This document shows, one piece after another, positions 8,491 through 16,062 of a stretch of DNA of 16,740 bases. Position 1 is the stretch's first letter. The number at the start of each line of letters is the position of its first letter. The translations under genes were made by a program, and so were the position numbers. The DNA is from Burkholderiaceae bacterium (GTDB lineage: Bacteria; Pseudomonadota; Gammaproteobacteria; Burkholderiales; Burkholderiaceae), in assembly GCA_947459465.1 (NCBI GenBank), contig CANHDS010000001.1, positions 1-16,740 of the forward strand, in the 5' to 3' direction. The notes beneath the pieces are model-generated. The model was given only the letters and a program-made list of their open reading frames with translations. It was not told where the DNA came from and ran no database searches.

Positions 8491-9611
8491 GCAAGCTCTC
8501 GGTGGTGCAGCTTGCCGGATAAAAAATAACTGTTACTCCAAGCACTCAAACGCACTAGGCAGAATAAAATTGCTGCGGCACCCCCGGTATGCAATAACGC
8601 AGCAACTAATGGCCACTGAAAAACAACATTAGAGATGCCGGTTATGATTTGCAATGCTAACAATGCAATGATCACCTTGCCCCAAAATTGAGCCTTTGGC
8701 TCTGCGTAACGGATTGCTTTTATAGCAACAAAAAGTTGAACCGCGGAGGCAAAAATAGCCCCGACGCGATGGGTCCAGTGGATTGTGACTAGTGCTGCCA
8801 TTGGGATCATCTCACCAGATTTAGCCTCACCCAAATCGCGCCATAAGAAAAATGCATTTTGCCAATCCATATTGGGATACCAAACGCCCATACAAGTTGG
8901 AAAATCAGGGCAAGCCAAGACAGCATAATTAGTGCTAACCCATGCTCCTAGGAAAATTTGAGCAAAGAGCGCAATGATAGCGATTAGTACAAGGCCGCCA
9001 GATAGGTTTGATATTGTCCTAGAGTCATTTGAATAGCGAGCATCATTACGTTGCGCAAACCACACCATGCTAGCAAATAAGACCAATGCCAAGATCAGAT
9101 GCATGCTAACAATAATAGGTTGAAGCTTGAGAGTAACAGTCCAAGCTCCAAAAGCCCCTTGTAAACAGACCAGGACTAGCAAAAACAAACTGCCCCTAAT
9201 GGCCAATGAGCGACCTGCGCTTGGCTGCTTAAATGCCATGATGACTTGAATAATGATTAAGAACCCAACGCTCATGGCTAAATAGCGATGAATCATTTCA
9301 ACCCACGCTTTGAAAACGGTTACCGGACCTGTGGGCATTGCAGCCTCTGCCGCCCGTATCTCCTCAATGGCACGAAAAGGATTGGATGTGCCATAGCAAC
9401 CTGGCCAATCAGGGCAGCCCAGACCCGAATCACTCAAGCGGGTAAATGCCCCAAACAAAATGAGATCAAAGGTCAAAAATACGATGGTCCAATTGAGCTT
9501 TTGGAATAAGTCCATTCCTTTTTTAAAATAAAGGAATGCCAACGGTAAACCAGCAATCAAAAGGGCGATTCCGGCAAGCTCCAAGACCATCAGAGCCATT
9601 TCAGACATCAT
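8487..9611 (-). CDS. ctaA: Heme A synthase (COX15/CtaA)
   Basis: CtaA oxidises the C8 methyl of heme O to the formyl group of heme A. The 374-aa integral membrane protein has about eight transmembrane helices arranged as two repeats. Heme-ligand histidines lie at His108 (in [11 protein letters not shown], with the conserved Glu106), His171 (SMHLILAL), His278 (TIHWTHR) and His341 (LLHTGG). Two extracytoplasmic cysteine pairs are present: [10 protein letters not shown] (66/72) and [10 protein letters not shown] (234/240), the second occurring in the other half of the fold. ATG 9611 overlaps the stop codon of the upstream gene, with AAGGGTG before it; in-frame ATGs also occur at codons 2 and 5. 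It overlaps ctaB by four bases downstream. Confidence 0.97.
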   Translation of the reverse strand: MMSEMALMVLELAGIALLIAGLPLAFLYFKKGMDLFQKLNWTIVFLTFDLILFGAFTRLSDSGLGCPDWPGCYGTSNPFRAIEEIRAAEAAMPTGPVTVFKAWVEMIHRYLAMSVGFLIIIQVIMAFKQPSAGRSLAIRGSLFLLVLVCLQGAFGAWTVTLKLQPIIVSMHLILALVLFASMVWFAQRNDARYSNDSRTISNLSGGLVLIAIIALFAQIFLGAWVSTNYAVLACPDFPTCMGVWYPNMDWQNAFFLWRDLGEAKSGEMIPMAALVTIHWTHRVGAIFASAVQLFVAIKAIRYAEPKAQFWGKVIIALLALQIITGISNVVFQWPLVAALLHTGGAAAILFCLVRLSAWSNSYFLSGKLHHRELA

Positions 9612-10261
9612 ATCTTTTCACCCTTGCGATTTAACTTCAGAAGACGCTCGATGTCTTTGCGGATCTTCACAAAATCACTTGAACTGGTTTTATCTGGGAA
9701 GACCATCATCTTCTCGCCACTTGGATCAATGAGAGCGATTCCCTGACCCAGATTTTGAGTATTTAACCAAGCTTGCCAAGCTCCTTCATTTTTAGAGTCT
9801 GGAGCCGGAACAATGAAAAAACCAGCATTTTCTTGGTCATAGGCCTTCTGAATATCCTCTTCTACTGAACCACGATCATTCACTACCCAAACTAATTGCA
9901 GACGATTTTTGTGTTTACCAAGTGCCAAGCGAATCTGACGCATCAGATACAAAATCTCAACACACGCATCATTACCTTTTTTACATTCACTTGCTGGCCT
10001 TGCCACCATGAGAGTCCACTTACCATTGAATGGGACCTCAAACCATGTTGGATTAATGGGCTGTGGGGGCACAATTAGAGTGCCATAGTTGGTTTTCCCT
10101 CCCTCAGGCTTAAAAACGTAATAGGCTAAATACGATGCAATGACTGGGGCAGCACATGCTAATAGCACCAATATCATCTGAATGCGACCGCGACGGGTAC
10201 GCGCGTCTAACGCTTTTTTATCAAGCTGACTCGCTGGAATTAATAAATCTTGATCACTCAC
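9608..10261 (-). CDS. Membrane-anchored SCO-like (thioredoxin-fold) protein without SCO copper ligands
   Basis: A 217-aa protein starting with GTG at 10261 that I cannot assign to a named gene. It has a cytoplasmic basic N-terminus, one transmembrane helix (about 28-49) and a periplasmic domain. The order of elements resembles SCO1: FNGKWTLMVARP, then a cysteine pair, a long helix (VEILYLMRQIRLAL), a strand (LQLVWVVND), and near the end ALIDPSGEKMMVFPD followed by a final helix (VKIRKDIERLL). The cysteines are Cys93 and Cys100 (C-x6-C), not C-x3-C, and no DHT-type histidine is seen. It lies between SURF1 (13 bases away) and ctaA (ATGA overlap), the place of a conserved hypothetical in Burkholderiales oxidase operons. 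By inference it is an oxidase assembly or thiol-handling factor. Existence of the gene is firm; function is open. Confidence 0.85.
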   Translation of the reverse strand: MSDQDLLIPASQLDKKALDARTRRGRIQMILVLLACAAPVIASYLAYYVFKPEGGKTNYGTLIVPPQPINPTWFEVPFNGKWTLMVARPASECKKGNDACVEILYLMRQIRLALGKHKNRLQLVWVVNDRGSVEEDIQKAYDQENAGFFIVPAPDSKNEGAWQAWLNTQNLGQGIALIDPSGEKMMVFPDKTSSSDFVKIRKDIERLLKLNRKGEKI

Positions 10262-10274
10262 TACTATATAACCC

Positions 10275-11042
10275 CTATGAACTCGATTTACCTTGATTGC
10301 GATATCGCATAAATCCGGTTGTAAACCAAAATGCTAGCGCTGCCGCACCTAAAGAAAACCATTGGAAAGCATAAGCATAATGGCGATCGACTCCTGTCGT
10401 TGCTACAGGCCAAATTCGTAATAATCCATCACCACCATTTGGGTCATTTTGACGAATAATGAAAGGTAATTGTGGATATGCAATGCGACCTGCTTCATAG
10501 GTCAGATCCAAGTTTTGCTGAATCCGAGGTAAAAGTTTGCTATTGGGCTGATTGCCAAGCTCCAATACTTTTCCGGGGCCTGATAAAGCGATACCCTCAA
10601 TCGTCACCATTCCCTCTGGGGTCGTTATGTTTGGCAATATCAAGCGATCTTGGTTGTTTCTGGGGGCCCACCCTCGGTTGACCCAAACAACCCGTTTTTC
10701 CTGGCTCTCAAGCAAAAATGGCATTAATACATAGAACCCGGATTGAGTCTGCCCCGTTTGCGGCCTTGGGCTGGGTCGATTGTCGAGCCAAACGACCTCA
10801 TTGGCTAAAAAACGGCCACGTGCTCGCACCGGTCTAAATTCAGTTTCCGAAAGAGCCCAATTTTTAGCATTGAGATCGATTTGCTCACGAGCCGCCATGG
10901 CACTGATCTGATTGGCAAGCAGTATTTTCTGGTCCGCACGACTAAGCTGCCAGCGACCTGCCAAAATACCAACCGCAAGAACCACAAGCATCGCAATCGT
11001 CGCGACTCTTCGTTCTACAATAAGAACTCGAAATAAACTCAA
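10275..11042 (-). CDS. SURF1 family cytochrome oxidase assembly protein
   Basis: SURF1 assists insertion of heme A into subunit I of aa3 oxidases (in Paracoccus the homologues bind heme A). The 255-aa protein has the expected two-helix design: an N-terminal transmembrane segment (about 13-29) running into the family motif GRWQLSRADQK (29-39), a large periplasmic domain with FRPVRARGRF and VWVNRGWAPR, and a C-terminal helix after RHYAYAFQWFSLG. The start is TTG at 11042, since an in-frame stop lies 24 bases upstream and the first ATG (codon 18) would fall inside the membrane helix. It faces a small divergent gene across 15 bases, so its message must come from read-through past ctaE or from a promoter inside that small gene. 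Confidence 0.95.
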   Translation of the reverse strand: MSLFRVLIVERRVATIAMLVVLAVGILAGRWQLSRADQKILLANQISAMAAREQIDLNAKNWALSETEFRPVRARGRFLANEVVWLDNRPSPRPQTGQTQSGFYVLMPFLLESQEKRVVWVNRGWAPRNNQDRLILPNITTPEGMVTIEGIALSGPGKVLELGNQPNSKLLPRIQQNLDLTYEAGRIAYPQLPFIIRQNDPNGGDGLLRIWPVATTGVDRHYAYAFQWFSLGAAALAFWFTTGFMRYRNQGKSSS

Positions 11043-11057
11043 GGATTCGACACCAAT

Positions 11058-11267
11058 ATGAAATGGCTAATTGTTTTAATTCTGTTAGTCATCATTGTTA
11101 GCTTAGGATCGGCGCTGTACTTCATGATGAAAGACAAAGGTAATAGCTCCAGGATGGTTCATTCACTGATGCTCAGGATTGGTTTATCGATTGCACTATT
11201 CATTGGCATTTGGATTGCCTACTACTTTGGACTCATTGAGTCCACCGGTCTAAAAGTGCCTCAATAA
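11058..11267 (+). CDS. Small two-helix membrane protein, DUF2909-like
   Basis: A 69-aa protein with two hydrophobic helices (about 3-23 and 40-62) joined by a short basic loop (MMKDKGNSSRMVHSLMLR). It fits the DUF2909 'twin transmembrane' family that is often found next to ctaE and SURF1 in betaproteobacteria; the family name is from recognition. It is the only plus-strand gene inside the oxidase locus. Its ATG is 15 bases from the SURF1 start, and its weak ribosome binding site (AAGGA, 11041-11045) overlaps that TTG start codon. Its promoter must lie in the SURF1 coding sequence. The stop codon is part of the left arm of a strong inverted repeat. Function is unknown; a role in oxidase assembly is only suggested by position. 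Confidence 0.85.
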   Translation: MKWLIVLILLVIIVSLGSALYFMMKDKGNSSRMVHSLMLRIGLSIALFIGIWIAYYFGLIESTGLKVPQ

Positions 11268-11292
11268 GCGGCAACAAACGCTGCCGCTTATT
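11263..11292. terminator. Perfect 11-bp inverted repeat between converging genes
   Basis: AATAAGCGGCA (11263-11273) and TGCCGCTTATT (11282-11292) form a perfect 11-bp stem with an 8-base loop. The left arm contains the TAA stop of the DUF2909-like gene, and the right arm ends five bases before the ctaE stop codon. The stem is strong, but no long T tract follows on either strand. I read it as a bidirectional terminator or a mRNA-stabilising hairpin for the two converging messages. Confidence 0.75.
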
Positions 11293-11296
11293 GCTA

Positions 11297-12151
11297 CTAC
11301 ATCCAGTAAATGACGATATAAAGACCTAGCCAAACAACGTCTACGAAGTGCCAGTACCATGCGGCACCCTCAAAACCAAAATGATTCTCGGCTGTGAAAT
11401 CACCACGAATCAAACGGCGCAAGATAATCGTCAACATCAAGCCACCCAAGAACACATGGAATCCGTGAAAACCAGTCAACATAAAAAAAGTGGATCCATA
11501 AATCCCTGATGTCAGCTTCAGGTTGAGGTCGTTATAGGCATGAATATATTCGTAGGCCTGGAAACCCAAGAAAATAAGGCCAAGAAATACGGTGGCAAAT
11601 AATCCATAAATAGCGTGCTGACGATTTCCCTCGCGCAAGGCGTGATGTGCCCAGGTCACGGTGACCCCTGAACTCAGTAACAGCAAGGTATTAATTGTTG
11701 GGATCGGCCATGGGCCAATCGTGCTAAATTTTTGAACGAGATCTGCAGGCCCAAGAGTAGGCCATGCCGCTACAAAATCTGGCCACAAAAGTTTGTTATC
11801 GACATCCCCAAGCCAAGGTACGGTAATACTGCGGGCATAAAATAGGGCAGAAAAGAAAGCGGCAAAGAACATGATCTCAGAAAAGATGAACCAGCTCATC
11901 GACCAGCGATAAGACACATCAACGTTTACACCGTTTTTTCCGGTATTGGACTCTGAGATTGCGTCACCAAACCAGCCATAAAGTACAAAAAGCACATAAA
12001 TAACTGATGCAAGAACCAGCGGACCTCCCCACGAGAGTCCATTAACCCAAGCCGACATGCCGCCGCCAAAGCCAAGCAATCCTAGGCTGGCAAGGGCAGG
12101 ATATTTCGAGGGGCCGGGAACAAAATAATGAGGTGTGGAGTTTGATGACAT
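11297..12151 (-). CDS. ctaE: Cytochrome c oxidase subunit III
   Basis: Subunit III of the aa3 oxidase, an integral membrane protein that stabilises the catalytic subunit and is near the entry of the D proton channel. At 284 aa it shows seven hydrophobic helices, the SWFIFSEIMFFAAFFSALFYAR segment with the conserved Glu92, HHALREGNR, GFHGFHVFLGG, and the hallmark C-terminus HFGFEGAAWYWHFVDVVWLGLY. The long hydrophilic loop around residues 64-80 is usual for the proteobacterial form. AAAGAG precedes the ATG. It follows the DUF2970 gene after 21 bases and ends beside a strong inverted repeat, so part of the oxidase transcript may stop here. Confidence 0.98.
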   Translation of the reverse strand: MSSNSTPHYFVPGPSKYPALASLGLLGFGGGMSAWVNGLSWGGPLVLASVIYVLFVLYGWFGDAISESNTGKNGVNVDVSYRWSMSWFIFSEIMFFAAFFSALFYARSITVPWLGDVDNKLLWPDFVAAWPTLGPADLVQKFSTIGPWPIPTINTLLLLSSGVTVTWAHHALREGNRQHAIYGLFATVFLGLIFLGFQAYEYIHAYNDLNLKLTSGIYGSTFFMLTGFHGFHVFLGGLMLTIILRRLIRGDFTAENHFGFEGAAWYWHFVDVVWLGLYIVIYWM

Positions 12152-12172
12152 CGCGCTCTTTCTAACTAAAAA

Positions 12173-12367
12173 TTAATTGGCTACCACTAATTTCACAATC
12201 AACAAAAGGATCGCCATAAACAAAATGGCACCTAATACACCAGCAATAATGATGTGTACAAAACTTAAGCTTGCGACATCATTTTGCAATCCTGCTTTAT
12301 TACGAATCCCCAAAAACGCCCATAAGACTGCGCGCATTGAACGAAAAAAGCTGGGTTGCTTGTTCAT
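12173..12367 (-). CDS. DUF2970 family small membrane protein
   Basis: A 64-aa protein with a basic N-terminal segment holding the signature-like RAVLWAFLGIRNKAG (12-26) and one C-terminal transmembrane helix (about 38-61). This agrees with the DUF2970 family, which in betaproteobacteria is regularly found between the Cox11 gene and the subunit III gene. Its ATG overlaps the ctaG stop (ATGA), so its translation is coupled to Cox11. No function is known to me; the position suggests a small assembly or accessory factor of the aa3 oxidase. Confidence 0.88.
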   Translation of the reverse strand: MNKQPSFFRSMRAVLWAFLGIRNKAGLQNDVASLSFVHIIIAGVLGAILFMAILLLIVKLVVAN

Positions 12368-12960
12368 GATGACACTTTCTTCTTGGGTTCTTTACTCACA
12401 GCAACGGGTTTTGGAATACCGGTTTCAAAAAAAGTATAAGAAAGGGTGATGGTTTTAACGTCTTTGGGAAGATTTGGATCCACAATAAATACCACTGGCA
12501 TTTGCCGAATCTGATGCGGAGTTAATGCTTGCTCTTGAAAGCAAAAGCACTCAATCTTCGTGAAATACTCCGTAGCAGTCTTTGGTGCATAACTGGGAAT
12601 CGCCTGAGCAGCTACTGGACGATCTAAGGTATTGACCACCTCATAGACAATCTCGTGCATTTCTCCGGGATGAACTTCAAGAAAATTCTTGACTGGCTTA
12701 AAAGCAAACGGTCCACGGCTATTGGAATCAAATTCAATCGTAATCGTTCGACTGTAATCAACTTGCGTATTACCAGGCTTACTTGACCCATAAGCGCGCA
12801 CGCCATAATTATTTTTACTGGTTACAACATTAATACCAGTCACTTCACACAAAGCTTTATACAAGGGCACTAAGGCATAACCAAACCCAAACATTAATAC
12901 AGCAAGCAAAAGAAGCTTTAACAGAATTTGCTTATTAAGAGCGCCTAGATTATTTGCCAT
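12364..12960 (-). CDS. ctaG: Cytochrome c oxidase assembly protein Cox11 (CuB chaperone)
   Basis: Cox11/CtaG inserts copper into the CuB site of subunit I. The 198-aa protein has one N-terminal transmembrane helix (11-33) and a periplasmic immunoglobulin-like beta domain. The copper-binding cysteines are visible: Cys38 just after the membrane helix (KALCEVTG) and the Cys138-Phe-Cys140 motif in KIECFCFQEQ. PGE (98-100) and the end segment TITLSYTFFE are further family marks. The C-terminal tail is Lys-rich. AGGT lies just before the ATG, within the tail of the 37-codon gene upstream (4-base gap). Its stop codon overlaps the start of the DUF2970 gene. Confidence 0.97.
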   Translation of the reverse strand: MANNLGALNKQILLKLLLLAVLMFGFGYALVPLYKALCEVTGINVVTSKNNYGVRAYGSSKPGNTQVDYSRTITIEFDSNSRGPFAFKPVKNFLEVHPGEMHEIVYEVVNTLDRPVAAQAIPSYAPKTATEYFTKIECFCFQEQALTPHQIRQMPVVFIVDPNLPKDVKTITLSYTFFETGIPKPVAVSKEPKKKVSS

Positions 12961-12964
12961 GTGA

Positions 12965-13078
12965 CTAACCTAAGATCCAATACTTTAATACGATGCCTAA
13001 GAAAAAAGTCAAAGCAATCGATAGCAAGACCGCCGCTAAGCGGCGGTTGCTCATCAAAGGATTTGATCGCTCGGTCAC
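12965..13078 (-). CDS. 37-aa single-helix membrane peptide between ctaD and ctaG
   Basis: Reading the gap between ctaD and ctaG gives a 37-codon frame starting at GTG 13078 and ending at TAG 12965. The peptide starts MTERSNPLMSNRRL, continues with one strongly hydrophobic helix (about 15-34) and ends KYWILG. A very good ribosome binding site, AAGGGTG, lies six bases before the GTG and overlaps the ctaD stop codon (TAAGGGTG), so translation is probably coupled to ctaD. Four bases separate its stop from the ctaG ATG. A basic start, one helix and this position match the 'cytochrome oxidase small assembly protein' entries of about 35-45 aa found at this site in Burkholderiales, as I recall them. 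ATG at codon 9 is an alternative start. The precise function is unknown. Confidence 0.82.
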   Translation of the reverse strand: MTERSNPLMSNRRLAAVLLSIALTFFLGIVLKYWILG

Positions 13079-13089
13079 GTAAGACACCC

Positions 13090-14682
13090 TTAGCTAACTT
13101 TGGGTGGCTGCTCAAACGTATGGAAGGGAGCGGGTGACGGAACCGTCCACTCCAAGGTATTTGCTGTCTCCCATGGATTGTCCGGAGCCTTCTTACCGTG
13201 ACCGCGATATGCGGGCAGGACCACAAAAAGTAAGAAGTAAACTTGCATTAAACCAAAACCTAAGCCACCGATCGATGCAATTAAATTGAAATCAGCAAAT
13301 TGCGTTGGGTAATCTGCATACCGACGTGGCATACCTGCTAACCCCAAGAAATGCATTGGGAAGAAGGTGAGGTTAAAGAAGAACATTGAACCCCAGAAAT
13401 GAACCTTGCCACGGAATTCGTCAGCCATGCGACCGGTCCACTTTGGACACCAGTAATAAAACCCTGCAAACATTGCGAAGAGCGAACCAGCTACAAGTAC
13501 GTAGTGGAAGTGGGCAACCACATAATAAGTATCTTGTAGACCAATATCAATTGGAGCCATCGCCAAAACCAATCCAGTAAAGCCCCCAATCGTAAATACG
13601 AAGATAAAACCAATCGCCCATAACATGGGGGTTTCAAAGGTCATCGACCCTTTCCACATGGTTGCAACCCAGTTAAAAATCTTCACACCGGTTGGAACCG
13701 CAATCAGCATCGTGGCGTACATAAAGAAGAGTTGTCCGGTTACGGGCATGCCCGTGGTGAACATGTGATGTGCCCAAACAATGAATGAGAGGATCGCGAT
13801 GGATGATGTGGCATACACCATTGACGCGTAACCAAACAAACGCTTTCTAGAAAAAACTGGTACTACCTCACTAATAATGCCAAACGCAGGCAAGATCATG
13901 ATGTAAACCTCGGGGTGGCCGAAGAACCAGAAGATATGCTGATACATCACTGGGTCGCCACCGCCGGCTGCGGAGAAGAAGCTAGTGCCAAAATGGCGGT
14001 CCGTTAGAACCATGGTGATTGCACCTGCTAATACAGGCATCACTGCAATTAATAAATACGCAGTGATCAACCAAGTCCAGCAAAACATTGGCATTTTCAT
14101 GAGCGTCATGCCAGGTGCGCGCATATTCAAAATGGTCACGATGATATTAATCGAGCCCATAATCGATGAAGCGCCCAATAAGTGCAATGCGAAGATGGCC
14201 ATATCCATCCCGGGGCCCATTTGCAAGGTCAATGGTGCATACAAAGTCCAACCTCCCGATGGTGCACCGCCTGGGGCTAAAAATGACCCAAACAATAGGA
14301 GCGCAGCAACCGGCAAAATCCAGAAACTAAAATTGTTCATGCGTGCGAATGCCATATCCGATGCACCGATTTGCAAAGGAATCATCCAGTTTGCAAAGCC
14401 CACAAAAGCCGGCATGATGGCTCCAAATACCATCACTAAGCCGTGCATAGTTGTTAACTGATTAAAAAACTCGGGGCGTAAATATTGCAAACCGGGTTGA
14501 AAAAGCTCTAGGCGAATGCCAAGCGCCATGACACCACCAGCTAAGAGACTCACGAACGCAAAAATCAAATACATCGTGCCGATGTCTTTGTGATTGGTTG
14601 CAAATAACCAGCGGCGCCATCCATGTGGATGATCGTGTGCGTGATCGTGTGCGTGATCGTGGGTTGTGGATATGGTGCTCAT
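13090..14682 (-). CDS. ctaD: Cytochrome c oxidase subunit I (aa3-type)
   Basis: The catalytic heme-copper subunit, which reduces O2 to water and pumps protons. The 530-aa protein has twelve predicted helices. Ligands are visible: His80 and His393 for heme a, His391 for heme a3, and His256, His305 and His306 for CuB, with Tyr260 placed for the His-Tyr crosslink. GHPEVY with Glu258 marks it as an A1-type (mitochondrial-like) oxidase, and Asp109 in [12 protein letters not shown] is the D-channel entry. The N-terminus has a His/Asp-rich stretch ([13 protein letters not shown], 8-20) encoded by a short tandem repeat. A good CGGAG site precedes the ATG. It lies 40 bases after coxB, and its stop overlaps the ribosome binding site of the 37-aa peptide gene. 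Confidence 0.99.
   Translation of the reverse strand: MSTISTTHDHAHDHAHDHPHGWRRWLFATNHKDIGTMYLIFAFVSLLAGGVMALGIRLELFQPGLQYLRPEFFNQLTTMHGLVMVFGAIMPAFVGFANWMIPLQIGASDMAFARMNNFSFWILPVAALLLFGSFLAPGGAPSGGWTLYAPLTLQMGPGMDMAIFALHLLGASSIMGSINIIVTILNMRAPGMTLMKMPMFCWTWLITAYLLIAVMPVLAGAITMVLTDRHFGTSFFSAAGGGDPVMYQHIFWFFGHPEVYIMILPAFGIISEVVPVFSRKRLFGYASMVYATSSIAILSFIVWAHHMFTTGMPVTGQLFFMYATMLIAVPTGVKIFNWVATMWKGSMTFETPMLWAIGFIFVFTIGGFTGLVLAMAPIDIGLQDTYYVVAHFHYVLVAGSLFAMFAGFYYWCPKWTGRMADEFRGKVHFWGSMFFFNLTFFPMHFLGLAGMPRRYADYPTQFADFNLIASIGGLGFGLMQVYFLLFVVLPAYRGHGKKAPDNPWETANTLEWTVPSPAPFHTFEQPPKVS
14631..14662 (-). repeat. 12-bp tandem repeat encoding the His-rich start of ctaD
   Basis: On the plus strand the unit GATCGTGTGCGT occurs at 14631-14642 and 14643-14654, and its first seven bases recur at 14655-14661. 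In the ctaD frame it encodes repeated His-Asp-His-Ala. The repeat could change copy number by slippage without breaking the frame, since the unit is four codons. Confidence 0.85.
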
Positions 14683-14722
14683 GATTTGCTCCGGTTTAAT
14701 TCAATCAGTTATATACGTTCAA

Positions 14723-15877
14723 TTATTTTCCAGCACGAACAGATGCAAACTCTTGCGTTTGAACCACTTCACCTGTTTTGTTACCCCATGCATTTCGATA
14801 GTAGGTCATCACAGCCGCTAGATCGCCATCGGATATCACACCGCCCCATTTAGGCATCGCGCCCTTACCATTAATCAAGATGTTGAAGTTTCCAGCCTTT
14901 GGACCAAGGGCAACTTTACTGCCGTCCAATGCAGGAAAGGCGCCTGCGCCTTTACCATTTGCTTGATGGCAAGCGGCGCAATTAGTGGCGTACACCTTGG
15001 CACCACGATCCATTTGTTCGGCTAAGGTATAGACCTTAGTCGGGTCATCTGCGTTTGCAGCCATTTCTTTTTTCTTCTCTGCAACCCATTTGGTGTAATC
15101 CTCGTCAGAAACAACTCGGACGACGATCGGCATAAATGCATGCTGAGCACCACAAAGCTCGGAACATTGTCCACGGAAAGTGCCAATTTTTTCAGCTCTA
15201 AACCAGGTGTCACGAACAAAGCCAGGAATTGCGTCTTGCTTTACCCCAAAGGCAGGAACTGCCCATGCATGAATGACATCGTTCGCTGTAGTAATCATTC
15301 GAATCTTTTTGTTCACTGGCACAACCATCTCATGATCAACTTCCATTAGATAGGTTGGGCTCTTGGGTGCAAGATTATTAATTGCTTCGCGCGAGGTTGA
15401 CAGAGTCGAAAGAAAACTAATACCTTCACCTTCACCCTTGATGTAGTCGTAACCCCATTTCCACTGATAACCCGTCGTTTTGATCGTGATATCTGCGTTG
15501 GTTGTGTCCTTCATTGCCACCACTGTTTTAGTAGCAGGTAGGGCCATACCAATCACGATGAGCAGAGGGATTACGGTCCAAATAATCTCAACCGATGTGC
15601 TCTCATGAAACGATGCAGGCTGAGCACCTTTGGATTTGCGATGCTTATAAATGGAATAGAACATCACCGAGAAAACACCAACAAAAATCACCAAGCAAAG
15701 GATCATCATGAACCAATGCAGCCAATGAATCTCTTCCATGATCTTGGTCGCCGGTGCCGGAAAGTTCAATTGGTTAACTTTGGGGCCACCGGGCATATCT
15801 TGCGCTGCAGCACTGAAGGTCCAGATTCCAAAACCAACGGCAAACCAAATTTTTGTCAGGAATTTACGAATGTTCAT
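14723..15877 (-). CDS. coxB: Cytochrome c oxidase subunit II with fused cytochrome c domain
   Basis: Subunit II takes electrons from cytochrome c through the binuclear CuA centre. I choose ATG 15877 (384 aa) over the ATG at 15934 because it gives a proper signal peptide, MNIRKFLTKIWFAVGFGIW, cleaved near AAA-QD, and has GAG shortly upstream. Two transmembrane helices follow (about 50-75 and 95-117). The CuA ligands are His203, Cys238, Glu240, Cys242, His246 and Met249 (CSELCGAQHAFM), and the aromatic patch is YQWKWGYDY. The C-terminus carries an extra c-type domain with CAACH (300-304) and a probable Met341 ligand (GAMPKWGG). This makes a caa3-like subunit, as is usual in Burkholderiales. It is the first gene of the oxidase operon, with a TATAAT box upstream. 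Confidence 0.97.
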   Translation of the reverse strand: MNIRKFLTKIWFAVGFGIWTFSAAAQDMPGGPKVNQLNFPAPATKIMEEIHWLHWFMMILCLVIFVGVFSVMFYSIYKHRKSKGAQPASFHESTSVEIIWTVIPLLIVIGMALPATKTVVAMKDTTNADITIKTTGYQWKWGYDYIKGEGEGISFLSTLSTSREAINNLAPKSPTYLMEVDHEMVVPVNKKIRMITTANDVIHAWAVPAFGVKQDAIPGFVRDTWFRAEKIGTFRGQCSELCGAQHAFMPIVVRVVSDEDYTKWVAEKKKEMAANADDPTKVYTLAEQMDRGAKVYATNCAACHQANGKGAGAFPALDGSKVALGPKAGNFNILINGKGAMPKWGGVISDGDLAAVMTYYRNAWGNKTGEVVQTQEFASVRAGK

Positions 15878-15955
15878 TTTTTTCTCAAATTTAAGAGCAG
15901 CGCGCCCATAAAACACGGCCGCTCGTCTGCCCACTAATCACCAATTAGACACTGA

Positions 15956-15961
15956 ATTATA
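15956..15961 (-). promoter_or_regulatory. -10 box of the probable coxB operon promoter
   Basis: On the minus strand a perfect TATAAT lies 78 bases before the chosen coxB start. No good -35 hexamer is found at 16-18 bases; the nearest candidate, ATGACT, is at 19 bases, so an activator may be needed. A short inverted repeat, CTAAT-N5-ATTAG (15934-15948), sits over the expected transcription start and could be an operator, but this is weak. Confidence 0.5.
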
Positions 15962-16031
15962 GGATGATTTGTTTGACAGAAGTCATTTTGCAATTTCCTT
16001 TCGGGCAAACCCTATATATAGATAATTAAAT

Positions 16032-16043
16032 GTAAGTACTTAC
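16032..16043. repeat. 12-bp perfect palindrome in the coxB upstream gap
   Basis: GTAAGTACTTAC reads the same on both strands. Together with CTATATATAG (16012-16021) it forms an A+T-rich palindromic area between the methyltransferase stop and the coxB promoter. The region 15878-16062 holds no credible gene and no clear terminator; the palindromes may be protein binding sites for control of coxB, but could also be chance in A+T-rich DNA. Confidence 0.4.
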
Positions 16044-16062
16044 TTATAAATGAGCTTTGGAA

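Noticed and set aside
12945..13226. A 93-codon minus-strand frame spanning the end of ctaD and the ctaD-ctaG gap.
   Set aside because: It overlaps ctaD in another frame and lacks a ribosome binding site, while the 37-codon frame in the same gap has a strong site, a clean membrane helix and operon-like spacing.
13985..14461. A 158-codon open frame on the plus strand.
   Set aside because: It is fully antisense to ctaD, has no family resemblance and is explained by the codon use of the real gene.
15878..15934. A 19-residue N-terminal extension of CoxB beginning at the ATG at 15934.
   Set aside because: The extension would put a charged stretch before the signal peptide, and the ATG at 15877 has its own upstream GAG and gives a normal signal sequence.
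15605..15937. A 110-codon open frame on the plus strand.
   Set aside because: It is antisense to coxB, covers its conserved signal peptide and helix regions, and encodes no recognisable motif.
15973..15978. TTGACA on the plus strand as a -35 box of a rightward promoter.
   Set aside because: No matching -10 lies 16-18 bases downstream, and no plus-strand gene follows.
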